Source: Bacteroidales bacterium (GTDB lineage Bacteria > Bacteroidota > Bacteroidia > Bacteroidales > Lentimicrobiaceae). From it: a DNA stretch of 64,000 nucleotides. The notes under the pieces were generated by a model, which ran no database searches, was not told the origin of the DNA, and saw only the letters and a list, made by a program, of their open reading frames with translations. Of the stretch, positions 34,802-44,757 are shown piece by piece; position 1 is the first letter of the stretch, and each line of letters starts with the position of its first letter. The position numbers and the translations under genes are program-made. Location: the NCBI GenBank assembly GCA_016705005.1, contig JADIZB010000001.1:310001-374000 (forward strand), written 5' to 3'.

Positions 34802-37603
34802 ATGTCGCAACCTGAAAAAAGAATATTCCTACTCGATGCCATGGCCCTCATATACAGGGCCTATTATGCCCTGAACAGAAATCCACGAATCAGTTCGAAG
34901 GGTTTGAACACTTCAGCAGTTCTGGGATTTGCAAATTCACTGTATGATGTGATTAAGAATGAAAAGCCAACCCACATTGGTGTAGCATTCGATACTCAGG
35001 CTCCCACAGTCAGGCATGAAAATTTTGCCGCCTACAAAGCTCAGCGGGAAAGCATGCCCGAAGATATCGCAACAGCGATTCCGTACATCATGCGTCTGAT
35101 TGAAGCTTTTAATGTCCCTATTCTAGCTGTGGACGGATTCGAAGCCGATGATGTTATCGGAACATTGGCAACGCAGGCAGGAAACAAAGGTTATCAGGTT
35201 TTTATGATGACCCCGGACAAAGACTTCGGACAACTGGTTACTGAAAACATCCGGATATTCAAACCGGGAAAACCAGGCGAACAGCCGATTATCATGGGTC
35301 CGGCAGAAGTGTGCGCTAAATTCGGGATTAAAAGACCAGAACAGGTAAAAGATATGCTTGGGCTTTGGGGAGATGCTTCGGATAATATCCCGGGGATGCC
35401 GGGCATCGGAGAAGTCACAGCCCGAAAGCTTCTGGAGGAATTTGACACCGTTGAAAATCTTATCGCCAATGCAGATAAGCTTGAGAAAGCTCCCATGCGT
35501 GAAAAAGTGAAAGAATTCGGTCAACAGGCACTGATGTCGAAAGAACTGGCAACCATTATCCTTGACGTGCCCATAGCCTTTGATGAAAATGCTTTGAAAC
35601 TTACCGAACCCAATGTTCCGGTTCTTAAAGAGTTGCTTGAAGAGCTGGAATTCCGGACTTTTGCAAAACGGGTTTTTACAGACATCTCATTGAAAGATGG
35701 CAGTCCGAATATTTCTGCCCAGAGAACGCCAACCTCTGCTCCTGATCTTTTCAGCAGTATGAATGAAACATTGCCGGTAGAATCGAGTGTTAATACCATT
35801 GAAAACACCCCCCATTCATACCATCTGGCAGACACACCTGAGAAAAGATCAGAACTTATCCGGCTTTTAAAACAATCCGTTTCATTCTGTTTTGACACCG
35901 AAACCACTGGTCTGGACACAACAGATGCCGAGCTTGTGGGAATGTCATTTGCCGTGAAACCAGGGGAAGCATGGTACGTACCTATACCATCCGATCAGAA
36001 AATGGCAAAGGAAATTACAGCTGAATTTGCAGGTCTTTTCGCTGATGAAAGTATCGGGAAAACCGGTCAGAATATAAAATATGATCTATCTGTCCTTGCC
36101 AATTACAATGTTTTAGTGAACGGTCCGATGTTCGACACCATGCTCGCTCATTATCTGGTTGAGCCGGATCTGAGGCATAACATGGATTACATGGCGCTTA
36201 CCTACCTCAACTATCAACCGGTTTCGATTGAAACACTGATTGGGAAAAAAGGAAAGAATCAGCTTAATATGCGTATGGTTGAGCTTGAAACCATCAAGGA
36301 ATACGCAGCCGAAGATGCCGATATCACACTGCAGCTGAGAACTAAACTGGAGCCACTCCTGGAACAAACCGACACCCGGGAACTTTTTGATACCGTAGAG
36401 ATTCCACTGGTGAAAGTTCTGGCCGCCATTGAAGCCGAAGGTATTAAAATCGATACAAAAAACCTGAACACGTTTTCCGCTGAACTCGAAACCGAAATCA
36501 GACAGGTTGAAGCAGAAATATATCAGCTTGCCGGCACACGGTTCAATATCGGGTCTCCAAAACAACTTGGAGAAATATTGTTTGACCACATGAAACTGGT
36601 TGATAACCCGAAACAAACCAAAACAAAACAGCATTCCACAGGGGAGGAAATACTTCAAAAACTGATCAACAAACACCCGATTATTCAATTGATTCTGGAT
36701 TACAGGTCGTTGACCAAACTTAAATCAACTTATGTTGACACGCTTCCTTTATTGGTGAACAAAAAGACCGGCAGGGTTCATTCTTCATTCAATCAGGCTG
36801 TGGCTTCAACCGGCAGGCTTAGTTCAAATAACCCCAATCTGCAGAACATTCCGATACGAACCGAACGCGGGCGGGAGATCCGAAAAGCATTTGTACCCAG
36901 GAGCGAAGAATATATTCTTCTTTCGGCCGATTACTCCCAGATCGAATTGAGGCTGATTGCACACATGAGTGGCGATACGGCAATGAAGGAAGCATTCAGG
37001 ATGGGTCTCGACATTCACACAGCCACTGCTGCCCGGATCTACAATGTTGAACTGAATCAGGTAACAAAGGATATGCGTCGCAATGCCAAAACTGTGAATT
37101 TCGGGATCATTTACGGAATCTCTGCTTTCGGACTCTCCGAACAATTATCAATTCCCCGTCGTGAAGCCGCTGACATCATCAACCAGTATTTTGAACGATT
37201 TCATGGAATCAAGGAATATATGGCCAACACCATAATTTTTGCAAAAGCACATGGTTATGTTGAAACACTAAAAAAACGCCGGCGATACCTTCGGGATATC
37301 AACTCCGGGAATGCTATTGTACGAGGATTTGCTGAGCGAAATGCCATCAATGCACCCATACAGGGCTCATCAGCCGATATGATCAAGATAGCCATGATCA
37401 ATATTCACAATGAATTCACAAGAAGGAACCTGAAATCCAAAATGATTCTTCAGGTACATGACGAATTGGTTTTTGATGTGTATAAACCTGAAATTGAATT
37501 GGTTAAGCCAATAATTGAAAGCCTTATGAAGACAGCTCTTAAACTTGATGTTCCGGTTGAAGTTGAAATCAGCACAGGCAATAACTGGCTGGAAGCCCAC
37601 TAA
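34802..37603 (+). CDS. polA: DNA polymerase I
   Basis: A 933-residue enzyme with all three activities intact. The 5' nuclease domain occupies about 1-300 (FLLDAMALIYRAYYAL, GFEADDVIGTLA, PDKDFGQLV, SDNIPGMPGIGEVTA). The proofreading domain has D365-x-E367 in FDTETTGLD. The polymerase domain has motif A DYSQIELRL with D710, the O helix RRNAKTVNFGIIYG, and motif C HDELVFD with D887. Positions track E. coli Pol I with an offset of five to ten. It fills gaps in repair and removes Okazaki primers. The ATG at 34802 puts the nuclease motif at the usual distance; an ATG at 34784 would add six residues and is also possible. Confidence 0.95.
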   Translation: MSQPEKRIFLLDAMALIYRAYYALNRNPRISSKGLNTSAVLGFANSLYDVIKNEKPTHIGVAFDTQAPTVRHENFAAYKAQRESMPEDIATAIPYIMRLIEAFNVPILAVDGFEADDVIGTLATQAGNKGYQVFMMTPDKDFGQLVTENIRIFKPGKPGEQPIIMGPAEVCAKFGIKRPEQVKDMLGLWGDASDNIPGMPGIGEVTARKLLEEFDTVENLIANADKLEKAPMREKVKEFGQQALMSKELATIILDVPIAFDENALKLTEPNVPVLKELLEELEFRTFAKRVFTDISLKDGSPNISAQRTPTSAPDLFSSMNETLPVESSVNTIENTPHSYHLADTPEKRSELIRLLKQSVSFCFDTETTGLDTTDAELVGMSFAVKPGEAWYVPIPSDQKMAKEITAEFAGLFADESIGKTGQNIKYDLSVLANYNVLVNGPMFDTMLAHYLVEPDLRHNMDYMALTYLNYQPVSIETLIGKKGKNQLNMRMVELETIKEYAAEDADITLQLRTKLEPLLEQTDTRELFDTVEIPLVKVLAAIEAEGIKIDTKNLNTFSAELETEIRQVEAEIYQLAGTRFNIGSPKQLGEILFDHMKLVDNPKQTKTKQHSTGEEILQKLINKHPIIQLILDYRSLTKLKSTYVDTLPLLVNKKTGRVHSSFNQAVASTGRLSSNNPNLQNIPIRTERGREIRKAFVPRSEEYILLSADYSQIELRLIAHMSGDTAMKEAFRMGLDIHTATAARIYNVELNQVTKDMRRNAKTVNFGIIYGISAFGLSEQLSIPRREAADIINQYFERFHGIKEYMANTIIFAKAHGYVETLKKRRRYLRDINSGNAIVRGFAERNAINAPIQGSSADMIKIAMINIHNEFTRRNLKSKMILQVHDELVFDVYKPEIELVKPIIESLMKTALKLDVPVEVEISTGNNWLEAH

Positions 37604-37939
37604 GACAGAGAAATGGGGTCACGGAGAAATGGGGAATGGGGGATTGGAACTCCTGTATCTAACTTTAAATTTCAAATGTCTGAATTGAAATAATTAAACA
37701 CAGGTTAGTTTGAAGGGTCTACTATTCCATTATACCAAACGACCGGAATCAGGAGTGCCCACCTACTACGATTTTTATGATCCTGAGATTCAGTACAACA
37801 AACCGAATTGCCTGCCAGGGCATAAAACGGCGCCAGAACAATGTAGTCGCAGTTGGAAAGGGAGGATAGGATTCTTCTGAATAGGATTGTACAGTTTTAT
37901 TTTTCATGACAATGGATTTTCAAGTTTCTTTTTTGAAAT
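37604..37939. other. Intergenic region between convergent genes
   Basis: No well-supported gene. A frame without ATG at about 37710-37880 stays open for some 56 codons (includes YTKRPESGVPTYYDFYDPE) and could be a remnant. G-rich short repeats (AAATGGGG) follow the polymerase stop. No clear terminator hairpin was found. Confidence 0.35.
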
Positions 37940-39397
37940 TTATTCCGGTAACAGCCACCAGAAAGGATAACCTTTGGCTTTGTGCAGGAACATATAATGC
38001 ATAAACCATTTCATCCAGTGCCCGGCCAGCCCTGCCTCACCCATGGTATAATTAATATCGCGGCCATATTCCGGATATTTTTCCCAATCGGGAACGATGG
38101 GATGAACAGTCATGGTGGCAGCAGCCCCGCTTCTCATTCCATAACCAGCTGAGACAATACAGGCAGCACCCATACGACCCATACTTGCCTTATGCCTGAA
38201 CTCCTGCTTGCCGGTTTTAATCTCATTAATAATGTTTTCAGCCACAATCTTCCCCATTACACCAGATGGCATGCCTGTTCTTGGTGGAGAAGGGAAAATG
38301 GCCGTTCCATTTTTACTGGTCATTGGCTTTGAGATGGGATGTGGCGGTGCGAAAGCAATCCCGGGAGCATAGATGTTCTTATAAGCCGGACTCTGATAGG
38401 TCTCAGGCCAGTCCCCTGCCGACCATTCTTCAAAAGGTCTGGGAGTATAATCTGCATCCACCTTCATAAGCCCGTTCGGAGCAAAAAGCAGGGAAGAGAT
38501 ATCTTCTCCCGATTTGCCATAAGCCTTGAGCCCAACCCCTGCAAACCCGGGTATCAGCATCGAAAAATCAAAACCTATCTGCTTTTCATCGCCATCAAGG
38601 GTTTCATAATGGATGGTTCCGGGTTCAACTTTTTTTACCCCAGCCCGTTTGATCCACTTAATGTTGTTTTCACCAAGGAATGATTCGGCGAAAACCCGGG
38701 TTGATGTAATGTAACCTCCACGTTTGATGTAAGCTCCACCCATACCAAAATCACCCAGTTCATATTCGTTGGTAAGCCAGGTTATCTCGGCCAGATGCTG
38801 CAGTTTTCGCTTTCTGATTTCAAAGGCAACATTTAGAATATATTCGAAAGCAGCTCCCTGACAGGTGGCTGTCGGGTGACCGGTTCCTATCACAAACCTT
38901 TGCTTCTCCCCTTTCTCCATTCTTGAGATTGATTCCTGAAGTTTTTCCCAGGCATGGGCTGCATGATCATATGAACAGACTGAAACAGTGTTTTTACCAG
39001 GGCCGAGGCCCTCGGTTGCTTCAAAGTTCAGTTTCGGACCTGTAGCATTTACAAGAAAATCATATTCCAGCTGATTCGTCACACCCTTTTTATCTTCTGT
39101 TGTGTACTCGATGCTGATGTATGGAACATTTGAAGATTCATTTCCTTCAGGATGTATGCTGACTGCCCTGGCCTGATGAAAATCAATACCCCATCTTTTA
39201 TAGAGAGGCGCCAGTTTAAATCTCACCTGATCGATGGTCATCCTGCCGACTCCAACCCAGATGTTGGATGGGATCCATTGATAATAGGAGTTCGGGGTAA
39301 CCACGACTACCTCGTGCTGTTTACTGAGTTTTTTACGCAGGAATGCTGCAGCAGTATGACCTGCTATGCCGGCGCCTAAAACAACTACTTTCGCCAT
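37940..39397 (-). CDS. Sulfide:quinone oxidoreductase-like flavoprotein
   Basis: A 485-residue FAD/NAD(P)-fold oxidoreductase. The FAD motif is VVVLGAGIAGHTAAAFLRKK; a second adenine-site stretch is FLVNATGPKLNFEATEGLGP; VTPNSYYQWIPSNIWVGVGR and GDFGMGGAYIKRGGYITSTR are like the SQR group. Cysteines in VSVCSYDH and TATCQGAAFEY are candidates for the redox pair that binds sulfur. SQR passes electrons from sulfide to the quinone pool at the inner membrane; the C terminus (MKWFMHYMFLHKAKGYPFWWLLPE) is amphipathic and could be the membrane anchor. It is transcribed alone. A related NADH dehydrogenase role is the alternative. Confidence 0.78.
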   Translation of the reverse strand: MAKVVVLGAGIAGHTAAAFLRKKLSKQHEVVVVTPNSYYQWIPSNIWVGVGRMTIDQVRFKLAPLYKRWGIDFHQARAVSIHPEGNESSNVPYISIEYTTEDKKGVTNQLEYDFLVNATGPKLNFEATEGLGPGKNTVSVCSYDHAAHAWEKLQESISRMEKGEKQRFVIGTGHPTATCQGAAFEYILNVAFEIRKRKLQHLAEITWLTNEYELGDFGMGGAYIKRGGYITSTRVFAESFLGENNIKWIKRAGVKKVEPGTIHYETLDGDEKQIGFDFSMLIPGFAGVGLKAYGKSGEDISSLLFAPNGLMKVDADYTPRPFEEWSAGDWPETYQSPAYKNIYAPGIAFAPPHPISKPMTSKNGTAIFPSPPRTGMPSGVMGKIVAENIINEIKTGKQEFRHKASMGRMGAACIVSAGYGMRSGAAATMTVHPIVPDWEKYPEYGRDINYTMGEAGLAGHWMKWFMHYMFLHKAKGYPFWWLLPE

Positions 39398-39446
39398 AGT
39401 TTAAGATTTGGGGTAAATGAACGACTTCCGGATAATCTCTGATTTA

Positions 39447-39454
39447 CAAATATA
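39447..39454 (-). promoter_or_regulatory. -7 box of the SQR-like gene
   Basis: The minus strand reads TATATTTG, matching TAnnTTTG, 49 bp before the ATG at 39397. No clear -33 element. Confidence 0.45.
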
Positions 39455-39606
39455 TGTGGATTAAATGTACGCAGATTTTTCTCCCGTTGAACCTGCACAG
39501 TAAAAAAGTTAATGTTCATCCATCCATATGCAGATTAATCCCCTTGCAGCAATTTCTGTCCATCAGAAGCATACCCTGCCATCGCCTTATAAACCGCCAT
39601 TTTGTG

Positions 39607-39614
39607 TATGTTTG
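39607..39614 (+). promoter_or_regulatory. -7 box of the GH92 gene
   Basis: TATGTTTG matches TAnnTTTG and lies 24 bp before the ATG at 39639. It excludes the far upstream start at 39528 for this transcript. Confidence 0.45.
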
Positions 39615-39638
39615 CCTCTGTATATTTTAAACTGTCTT

Positions 39639-41966
39639 ATGAAATCTACTTTTATCCTGATCGCACTCTTCATTATTCAGCACCTTTACGCCCAACAACC
39701 GGTTGAATATGTTCATCCTTTTACCGGTACTGACCATATGGGCCACACCTATCCCGGAGCGAGTGTCCCTTTCGGCATGGTTCAGCTTAGTCCCGATACC
39801 GATACAGTGCCCTATTCAATAGGGAAAGGTTATAATAAGGATGTTTATGCTTATTGCGCAGGTTACCAGTATAAGGATAAAACCATCTGCGGATTCAGTC
39901 ATACCCACTTTTCAGGAACCGGCCACAGCGATCTGGGTGATTTTCTGCTGATGCCGACCATGGGTCCGCTTCAATTGAATCCGGGAACACGTGAAAATCC
40001 TGAATCAGGATACAGAAGCAGATTTTCACATGAAAATGAATCTGCATCCCCCGGATACTATTCGGTTCTGCTTGATGATTCAAATATCCTTGCAGAACTC
40101 ACAGCTACCGAAAGGGTTGGGTTTCACAGATACACCTATCAGAAAAGCGGGGAAACCAATCTGATCCTTGACTTGACAGCCGGTATATATAACTATCCGG
40201 GAAAGAATATCTGGCAATTCGTCCGGGTCGAAAACGACACCCTGATTACCGGATTCCGGCAAACCCGGGGCTGGGCCCGCACCCGTACCATATACTTTGC
40301 CATGGTGCTTTCGAAACCCATCGGAAACTATGGATATGAAAATGCGGAAGAGATCATTTACCGGGGCTTTTACCGAAAATTCAATGAGAAGGAGAATTTT
40401 CCCGAAATGGCCGGTAAAAATGTAAAAGCGTGGTTCCGTTTCAATATGCAGGCCGGGGAACAGCTGATGGTTAAGTTTGCTATTTCCGCAGTCAGCAGCG
40501 AAGGTGCGCTCAACAATCTGAGGGCTGAAATTCCTCATTTAATCTTCGATCAAGTCAGAAAAGAAGCCAATGATAAATGGAATTCCGAACTCAGCCGGAT
40601 CGCCATCAGTGGGACTGATGAGGTAAAAAAGAACTTTTACACAAGTATGTATCATGCCTTTCTTTCTCCAACCCTGTACATGGATGTTGACGGACAATAC
40701 CGCGGAGCTGACCAGAACATCCACCGGGCAGAAGGGTTTTCCAATTATTCAACCTTTTCCCTGTGGGATACTTACAGGGCGCTTCATCCTTTGTTGACGA
40801 TTATCCAGCAAAAACGCACTTCGGATATGATCAATTCGATGCTTTCGCACCGGAAACAGAGTGTTCATGGTATTCTCCCCGTGTGGTCGCACCAGGCAAA
40901 CGAAAACTGGTGCATGATTGGCTACCATGCTGTATCCGTAATTGCAGATGCAGTTATGAAGGGAATCACCGGAATTGATGCCGGAGAAGCGCTTGAAGCC
41001 ATGGATGCCAGTGCAACCTATGGACTGTATGATGGAATCGGGGATTATATCAGATATGGTTATGCCCCGGCTGATTTAACCACCAATGCTGCCTCAAAAA
41101 CGCTGGAATATGCCTATGACGACTGGTGTATAGCACGGATGGCAGAAAAGTCAGGGCAGAGGGGATTGGCCGGCATATATGACCGTCGCGCCCGATCATT
41201 TGAAAACATTTATGACAAATCCACAGGATTTATGCGACCAAGATTTTCGGATGGCTCCTGGCAAAAGGAATTTGATCCGTTGAAAACAGAAGGTCAGGGG
41301 TTTATTGAAGGTAATGCCTGGAATTATTCACTGTATGTTCCCCATGATCCGGCCAGACTGATTGAATGGGCCGGAGGTGATGCACTGTTCATTGCACACC
41401 TTGATACACTTTTTACCATGACGCTGGATGAAAAGCACATTGCTGAATCAGAGGATATTGACAAACGTGGTATTATTGGCAACTATGTCCATGGCAATGA
41501 GCCCAGCCATCATGTACCGTATCTTTATGTTTATGCAGGTTCATCATGGAAAACACAGCTGCGTGTGCATCAGATTATTGATAATCTGTACGATGCTACC
41601 CCCGGAGGTTTGCCTGGCAATGACGATTGTGGGCAAATGTCGGCCTGGTATATTTTCAGTGCACTTGGATTTTATCCGGTTTGTCCGGGCAACAATGAAT
41701 ATGTTCTGGGAAGTCCTTCAGTTGAGGAAGCCAGGCTGACCCTGGAAAACGGAAAATCATTTGTTGTTAAGGCGCTCAACCTCAGCGCAAAAAATCTCTA
41801 TATTGACAGGATTCTGTTAAATGGAAAACCTTACAACAAGCAATATATTACGCATGAAGACATTATGTCCGGAGGAGAACTGGTATTTGAAATGAACAGC
41901 AAACCGTTAAAGAAACCAACATCACCAGAAAACCTTCCGGGAAGAAACCGGATATTTAATCAGTAG
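39639..41966 (+). CDS. GH92 alpha-mannosidase
   Basis: A 775-residue exported exo-mannosidase. The signal peptide ends LYAQ, then QPVEYVHPFTGTDH. GH92 landmarks are present: GHTYPGASVPFGMVQLSPDT, GFSHTHFSGTGHSDLGD, HGNEPSHHVPYLY with E621 as the likely general acid, and GNDDCGQMSAWY with D662/D663 as base and calcium-site residues. GH92 enzymes are calcium-dependent and most trim alpha-mannose from N-glycans or yeast mannan. There is no T9SS tail, so it is probably periplasmic. It stands alone rather than in a SusCD locus. An in-frame start at 39528 would add 37 residues before the signal peptide. Confidence 0.93.
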   Translation: MKSTFILIALFIIQHLYAQQPVEYVHPFTGTDHMGHTYPGASVPFGMVQLSPDTDTVPYSIGKGYNKDVYAYCAGYQYKDKTICGFSHTHFSGTGHSDLGDFLLMPTMGPLQLNPGTRENPESGYRSRFSHENESASPGYYSVLLDDSNILAELTATERVGFHRYTYQKSGETNLILDLTAGIYNYPGKNIWQFVRVENDTLITGFRQTRGWARTRTIYFAMVLSKPIGNYGYENAEEIIYRGFYRKFNEKENFPEMAGKNVKAWFRFNMQAGEQLMVKFAISAVSSEGALNNLRAEIPHLIFDQVRKEANDKWNSELSRIAISGTDEVKKNFYTSMYHAFLSPTLYMDVDGQYRGADQNIHRAEGFSNYSTFSLWDTYRALHPLLTIIQQKRTSDMINSMLSHRKQSVHGILPVWSHQANENWCMIGYHAVSVIADAVMKGITGIDAGEALEAMDASATYGLYDGIGDYIRYGYAPADLTTNAASKTLEYAYDDWCIARMAEKSGQRGLAGIYDRRARSFENIYDKSTGFMRPRFSDGSWQKEFDPLKTEGQGFIEGNAWNYSLYVPHDPARLIEWAGGDALFIAHLDTLFTMTLDEKHIAESEDIDKRGIIGNYVHGNEPSHHVPYLYVYAGSSWKTQLRVHQIIDNLYDATPGGLPGNDDCGQMSAWYIFSALGFYPVCPGNNEYVLGSPSVEEARLTLENGKSFVVKALNLSAKNLYIDRILLNGKPYNKQYITHEDIMSGGELVFEMNSKPLKKPTSPENLPGRNRIFNQ

Positions 41967-42083
41967 TCAATCCTGTTTATTGCCTTTCTTCCGACGGGGG
42001 GATAGTTTGTAAATCAGCCATCCAAAACCAGCCACCAGGTGCACAACAATAAGCAGAACTCCGATTTTTACCCAAATATCCAT
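41967..42083 (-). CDS. Small membrane protein (38 residues)
   Basis: A short minus-strand gene whose stop codon abuts the GH92 stop. It encodes MDIWVKIGVLLIVVHLVAGF, then GWLIYKLSPRRKKGNKQD: one membrane helix followed by a strongly basic cytoplasmic tail, a convincing single-pass topology by the positive-inside rule. I have a vague memory of similar small proteins in this phylum but know no function. The composition is far from random and supports a real gene. No promoter box was found. Confidence 0.6.
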   Translation of the reverse strand: MDIWVKIGVLLIVVHLVAGFGWLIYKLSPRRKKGNKQD

Positions 42084-42454
42084 GCAGAAGATTTATAAAC
42101 AAATATATACGAAATCGTAACATCTCAGACACAATAAAAGGAACATGACAGAGGAATATTGTCCTATACCGGAATCCATTTGAACAACCCTACTTTCCAA
42201 TATAACAAATCCTGTATCTTATTCAGTATAAATCATATGCTGTATCCAATAATAGAATCCAAAATTCAAGTTGTATTCTACGATTTTTTCAGCTGTGTAT
42301 TTCAACCTGAGTCAAAGCAATCTTTTCAATAAGTTTATACCATGATTTTCACATTTTAATTATCATAAAGTAAAATTTCTCGTATTACAATTTTCATAAT
42401 AGGATATAAATATACCTGCAATTCATATTTCATTTCTAACCAACCATACCCATT
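42084..42454. other. Divergent AT-rich intergenic region
   Basis: No gene is seen. It is strongly AT-rich and must hold the start signals of the small membrane protein (left) and the lipoprotein (right). GATATAAATATACC near 42402-42415 is a possible promoter element but does not match the -7 box. Confidence 0.35.
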
Positions 42455-43582
42455 ATGAAAAAAACACTTTATTTTCTGGTAATCATTTCTATGCTTTTCG
42501 CTTCCTGCAAAAAGGAGGATCAATCAAAAAATTATTCTGTAAATGGTGATGTAAAGAATCTGGCAGACAGGGCTGTCAGGCAAGGCACCGTTCATCTGAT
42601 GACAGGCAATGCAATATCATATACAGCTGCCATCAACAATGAAGGAAAATACTCTGTTTCTGATGTCAGCGAGGGCTCATATACCCTTATGATCGAAGCG
42701 GAAGGGTACATCACTTATACTGAAACTGTCAACATTTCCGGGGATGCCTCTTTGCAGGCAATTCTTACCGGAGAGACTACGCTTTCAGGAGTAATTATTG
42801 ACAGCCAGACAGGTTATGGTCTGGCCGGAGCGAGTGTAGCTTTTACACTGGCAGGGGCAAAATCGGGAAACGGGATTGCTTCAGATACAACCTTAGCGAA
42901 TGCCGACTTCGTATTTATATCAGATGAATCTGGTATTATCGAGATGGTTGGAATGCCAAACGGTATCTTTAATATTGTGGTTCGGTCAAATGGATTCACA
43001 ACCCGTGTTCTCTATAATATAAATGTAACACCAGGATACTTTGAACTCCCACAGATAACACTTGTTCAGCAGGTGTTGGAAGGGAGTCTGCGCATAGTGC
43101 TTAACTGGGGTCAGGCACCGTATGATCTGGATTCTCATCTGACCGGCCCGATGGAAGATGGCACCCGGTTCCATATGTACTATATGATTCAGGAACCGGC
43201 AGGAAGTCTGGTCAATCTTGATGTTGACGATACGGATAGTTTTGGCCCGGAGACTACTACACTTATGACCCTGCGCGATGGCGTTTATCGCTTTTCAATC
43301 TTCAATTACTCTGAACAGTCCATCGAAGGTGGTTCAGGAATTTATAACTCGCCGGCAATAGTAGAGATTTACAATTCCGAAGGACTTGTCCGTTCATACA
43401 CTGCCCCTGTATTTACTGCAGGCTCCGGAAATACCTGGCGGGTATTTGAACTCAATGTTACAGGGGGGAATTACACCATCAATGATATAAACTATTACCT
43501 TTTTGCCGAAGATGATTACATGGAAAAGCTTCAGCCAGGAAGCAAAAAACAGGCTGCGAAATTCCAATACGGCGACTTCTGA
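42455..43582 (+). CDS. Lipoprotein with carboxypeptidase-regulatory-like and YfaP-like domains
   Basis: A 375-residue lipoprotein (lipobox MLFASC). Two carboxypeptidase-regulatory-like beta-sandwiches lie at about 28-105 (GKYSVSDVSEGSYTLMIEAEGYITY) and 107-205 (LSGVIIDSQTGYGLAGASVAFTL). Residues about 210-355 resemble the YfaP/DUF2135 type (LRIVLNWGQAPYDLDSHLTG, GVYRFSIFNYS, AIVEIYNSEGLVRSY). Such proteins are envelope-attached and often found near secreted peptidases. Function unknown. A strong terminator follows. Confidence 0.75.
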   Translation: MKKTLYFLVIISMLFASCKKEDQSKNYSVNGDVKNLADRAVRQGTVHLMTGNAISYTAAINNEGKYSVSDVSEGSYTLMIEAEGYITYTETVNISGDASLQAILTGETTLSGVIIDSQTGYGLAGASVAFTLAGAKSGNGIASDTTLANADFVFISDESGIIEMVGMPNGIFNIVVRSNGFTTRVLYNINVTPGYFELPQITLVQQVLEGSLRIVLNWGQAPYDLDSHLTGPMEDGTRFHMYYMIQEPAGSLVNLDVDDTDSFGPETTTLMTLRDGVYRFSIFNYSEQSIEGGSGIYNSPAIVEIYNSEGLVRSYTAPVFTAGSGNTWRVFELNVTGGNYTINDINYYLFAEDDYMEKLQPGSKKQAAKFQYGDF

Positions 43583-43599
43583 TAAACATTCAGACTAAT

Positions 43600-43633
43600 A
43601 AAAAAGGCTGCACCATAACGTGCAGCCTTTTTT
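43600..43633 (+). terminator. Intrinsic terminator after the lipoprotein gene
   Basis: AAAAAAGGCTGCAC (43600-43613), loop CATAAC, GTGCAGCCTTTTTT (43620-43633): a perfect 14-bp stem with a T run. The A run on the other side may stop leftward transcription too. Confidence 0.88.
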
Positions 43634-43721
43634 ATACCGAGATCATCGAAACGGGATGGATTCCGGGCAGAAATATGCTCACTGAAAAGGCAAAGTGCAA
43701 AAACAATGAATCACCTCTTGT

Positions 43722-43823
43722 TTAATTTTTTTCTGAAGATTCTGCATCGGGCCAGTCAGGTGAAAGTTCAGAATCATGATTCAGGGGATCCCAATCACCG
43801 GCAAAACCACCTTCCCTGCGGAG
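43722..43823 (-). pseudogene. Open 33-codon fragment without a start codon
   Basis: Between an in-frame TAG and a TAA, the minus strand reads LRREGGFAGDWDPLNHDSEL and continues SPDWPDAESSEKN. It is acidic, rich in W, D and P, and looks like the true C terminus of a protein, but no ATG, GTG or TTG begins it. It may be a gene remnant or a small gene broken by an upstream indel. Confidence 0.25.
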
Positions 43824-43882
43824 CTAACAGTCTGGAAAACAAAGCCGTGATGGATTAGCAAAGATAAGAGGCTAATCCTGAC

Positions 43883-44563
43883 TTACTTCTTGATAAATCT
43901 ATAGACTGAAACATTATTATTACCAATTAATTTGAGCAGATAAACACCCGGCATGAGATGACCGGTTGCTATTTCTGACATGGAACTGCGATGAGATGTT
44001 TCATAAATTACCCGGCCATTCATATCATAAACCCATATTTTGCCTCCGTAATACAGGCCAGAATTCAAAAATAACTTATCCCCGGCCGGGTTGGGGAAAA
44101 TTTCAGGAATTCCTGCCGAGAAATCCGGGGTGTCTTCTATTCCTGTTGTGAAACAAGCACTCTGCCATTGATTGATAAATTCCGGTGCCGCAAAATTCTC
44201 CGGATTTGTAACTGAAAAAGTTACATTACCGATGTAACAGGTATCGCTATTTATCCGGTTGGTATAATAAACCAAAACAGTATAATTTCCCGGGCCGAGG
44301 GAATCGAGGGTTGCCGAAAGGTCGAAATGACATTGGCAAAAAGCTGCATCGCCTATATCTGTTTGCATCCAAATCAGGGAATCGTTGCTCAGCCAGCTGA
44401 ATTCCGTGTTATATAATGCCCCGCAATTACGGTAAATTGTATCATTTCTCAGAATAACAGAATTATTCTGAACTTCACCGGATAATGTACCGTTTCCGGC
44501 AGGGTCACATTGACCGAAAATCAGATGAGGAATCAAGGCAAGAAGATAAATCAGCGCTTTCAT
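43883..44563 (-). CDS. Small secreted T9SS protein
   Basis: A 226-residue exported protein. The signal peptide ends LIFGQ. The middle (about 20-130) is a cysteine-containing beta-rich region (CDPAGNGTL, CHFDLSATLDSLGPGNYTVL). The C-terminal 80 residues are a T9SS type A sorting domain (IPEIFPNPAGDKLFLNSG, KIWVYDMNGRVIYE, MPGVYLLKLIG, YRFIKK). Nothing identifies a catalytic function. It may be co-oriented with the esterase gene, which lies 194 bp upstream on the same strand. Confidence 0.8.
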   Translation of the reverse strand: MKALIYLLALIPHLIFGQCDPAGNGTLSGEVQNNSVILRNDTIYRNCGALYNTEFSWLSNDSLIWMQTDIGDAAFCQCHFDLSATLDSLGPGNYTVLVYYTNRINSDTCYIGNVTFSVTNPENFAAPEFINQWQSACFTTGIEDTPDFSAGIPEIFPNPAGDKLFLNSGLYYGGKIWVYDMNGRVIYETSHRSSMSEIATGHLMPGVYLLKLIGNNNVSVYRFIKK

Positions 44564-44757
44564 AAAGCAATGAATCTGTACTATACAATTCAGATCAGAA
44601 AGCCGATATATTCTACAGTCTGCTTACAGTCTGGTGAATAATAGAATTTTGTATTCCCGATCCGATTATTCCGGCTCCGGACGATTGGTTACCGAAAATC
44701 AGGTATGAAAATAATAAATAATTAATTCTTTTCCAAATATTTATGATGAATGGCCTT

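Noticed and set aside
36113..36688. 191-codon minus-strand frame inside polA
   Set aside because: Antisense to an intact, well-conserved enzyme; no independent evidence.
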